From Lawsonibacter sp. (lineage in GTDB: Bacteria > Bacillota > Clostridia > Oscillospirales > Oscillospiraceae): DNA of 6,566 bases. Each line of letters begins with the position of its first letter. Positions within the stretch are counted from its first letter, which is position 1. The notes beneath the pieces were generated by a model that was not told the origin of the DNA, made no database searches, and worked only from the letters and a program-made list of their open reading frames with translations. The translations under genes were made by a program, and so were the position numbers. The stretch covers positions 1 through 6,566 of the forward strand of contig JAHHSC010000074.1 in NCBI GenBank assembly GCA_020025455.1, given 5' to 3'. Positions 6,202 to 6,566 of this stretch are shown piece by piece.

Positions 6202-6566
6202 ATGCCCAACACATATTCTGCTGTTTCCTCCACGCTCCTGCTGCCTTCTCTCATCAGGCCCCTGACCATTATCGCTGTGATCGCCTATTTCTGCGGCTGC
6301 TTCAACGGCGCCGTCATCGTCTCCAAATATATTCTGCGGGACGACGTGCGCAACCACGGCAGCGGAAACGCGGGTCTCACCAACTTCTTTCGCACCTTCG
6401 GCGGCCCGCTCACGGCGGTCGTGATCCTGTGCGATGTGTTGAAAGCGATCCTTGCCATCCTGCTTGGCCGGTTTATCATGGGTGGTGCCGTCTCAGGCGG
6501 CGGGGCTGAAACGCTGGCCACCTACTGGGCTGCCCTCTTCTGCCTGCTGGGTCATATGTTCCCCTG
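6202..6566 (+). CDS. plsY: Glycerol-3-phosphate acyltransferase PlsY (acyl-phosphate dependent), C-terminus cut by window
   Basis: This is an integral membrane enzyme that transfers an acyl group from acyl-phosphate (made by PlsX) to glycerol-3-phosphate, giving lysophosphatidic acid, the first step of phospholipid synthesis in most Gram-positive bacteria. 121 residues are visible and the frame is open at the window edge; family members are usually about 200-220. Motif 1 is RNHGSGNAGLTNFFRTFGG (50-68), matching the family's GSGNxGATNxxR. CDVLKA is at 77-82 and GHMFP at 117-121, the start of the third conserved loop. Membrane segments lie at about 21-41, 69-95 and 106-121. About 20 residues precede the first membrane segment, more than in textbook PlsY, but the strong Shine-Dalgarno supports this start. 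Leu replaces Ala in GSGNxGATN. It lies 14 bases after der, in the same operon. Confidence 0.96.
   Translation, partial: MPNTYSAVSSTLLLPSLIRPLTIIAVIAYFCGCFNGAVIVSKYILRDDVRNHGSGNAGLTNFFRTFGGPLTAVVILCDVLKAILAILLGRFIMGGAVSGGGAETLATYWAALFCLLGHMFP

Overview
The window reads as a chromosomal housekeeping segment from a moderately GC-rich Firmicute. It most resembles the Oscillospiraceae/Ruminococcaceae group of gut Clostridia (Flavonifractor, Oscillibacter and relatives). That placement is an inference from the gene order (DUF512 radical SAM protein, then der, then plsY), from the PlsY variant (motif GSGNAGLTN), from the strong AGGAGG-type ribosome binding sites and from the GC-rich codon use. No marker gene proves the genus.

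Left half, minus strand. A sodium-dependent NSS-family transporter (1886-3214) has its own promoter at about 3249-3276 and ends in a strong intrinsic terminator at 1831-1865. Just beyond the terminator an extended -10 promoter (1812-1820) starts a second transcript. That transcript carries a stand-alone alanyl-tRNA editing protein of the AlaX type (631-1776) and, 11 bases later, a HAD-superfamily phosphatase (619 down to the window edge, C-terminus cut off).

Right half, plus strand. From the divergent 243-base intergenic region (3215-3457) a promoter at 3377-3405 drives a PDZ-like/radical SAM/DUF512 protein of unknown function (3458-4831). It is followed by the ribosome-assembly GTPase Der (4868-6187) and the glycerol-3-phosphate acyltransferase PlsY (6202 to the window edge, C-terminus cut off). 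Gaps of 36 and 14 bases with no terminator suggest one operon linking an uncharacterised iron-sulfur enzyme, 50S ribosome maturation and the first acylation step of phospholipid synthesis.

There is no sign of a mobile element, CRISPR array, RNA gene or prophage, and I see no new multi-gene system. The points most worth a second look are the orphan radical SAM enzyme, the altered substrate-gate residues of the transporter, and a 10-base motif shared by the -35 regions of the two divergent promoters.
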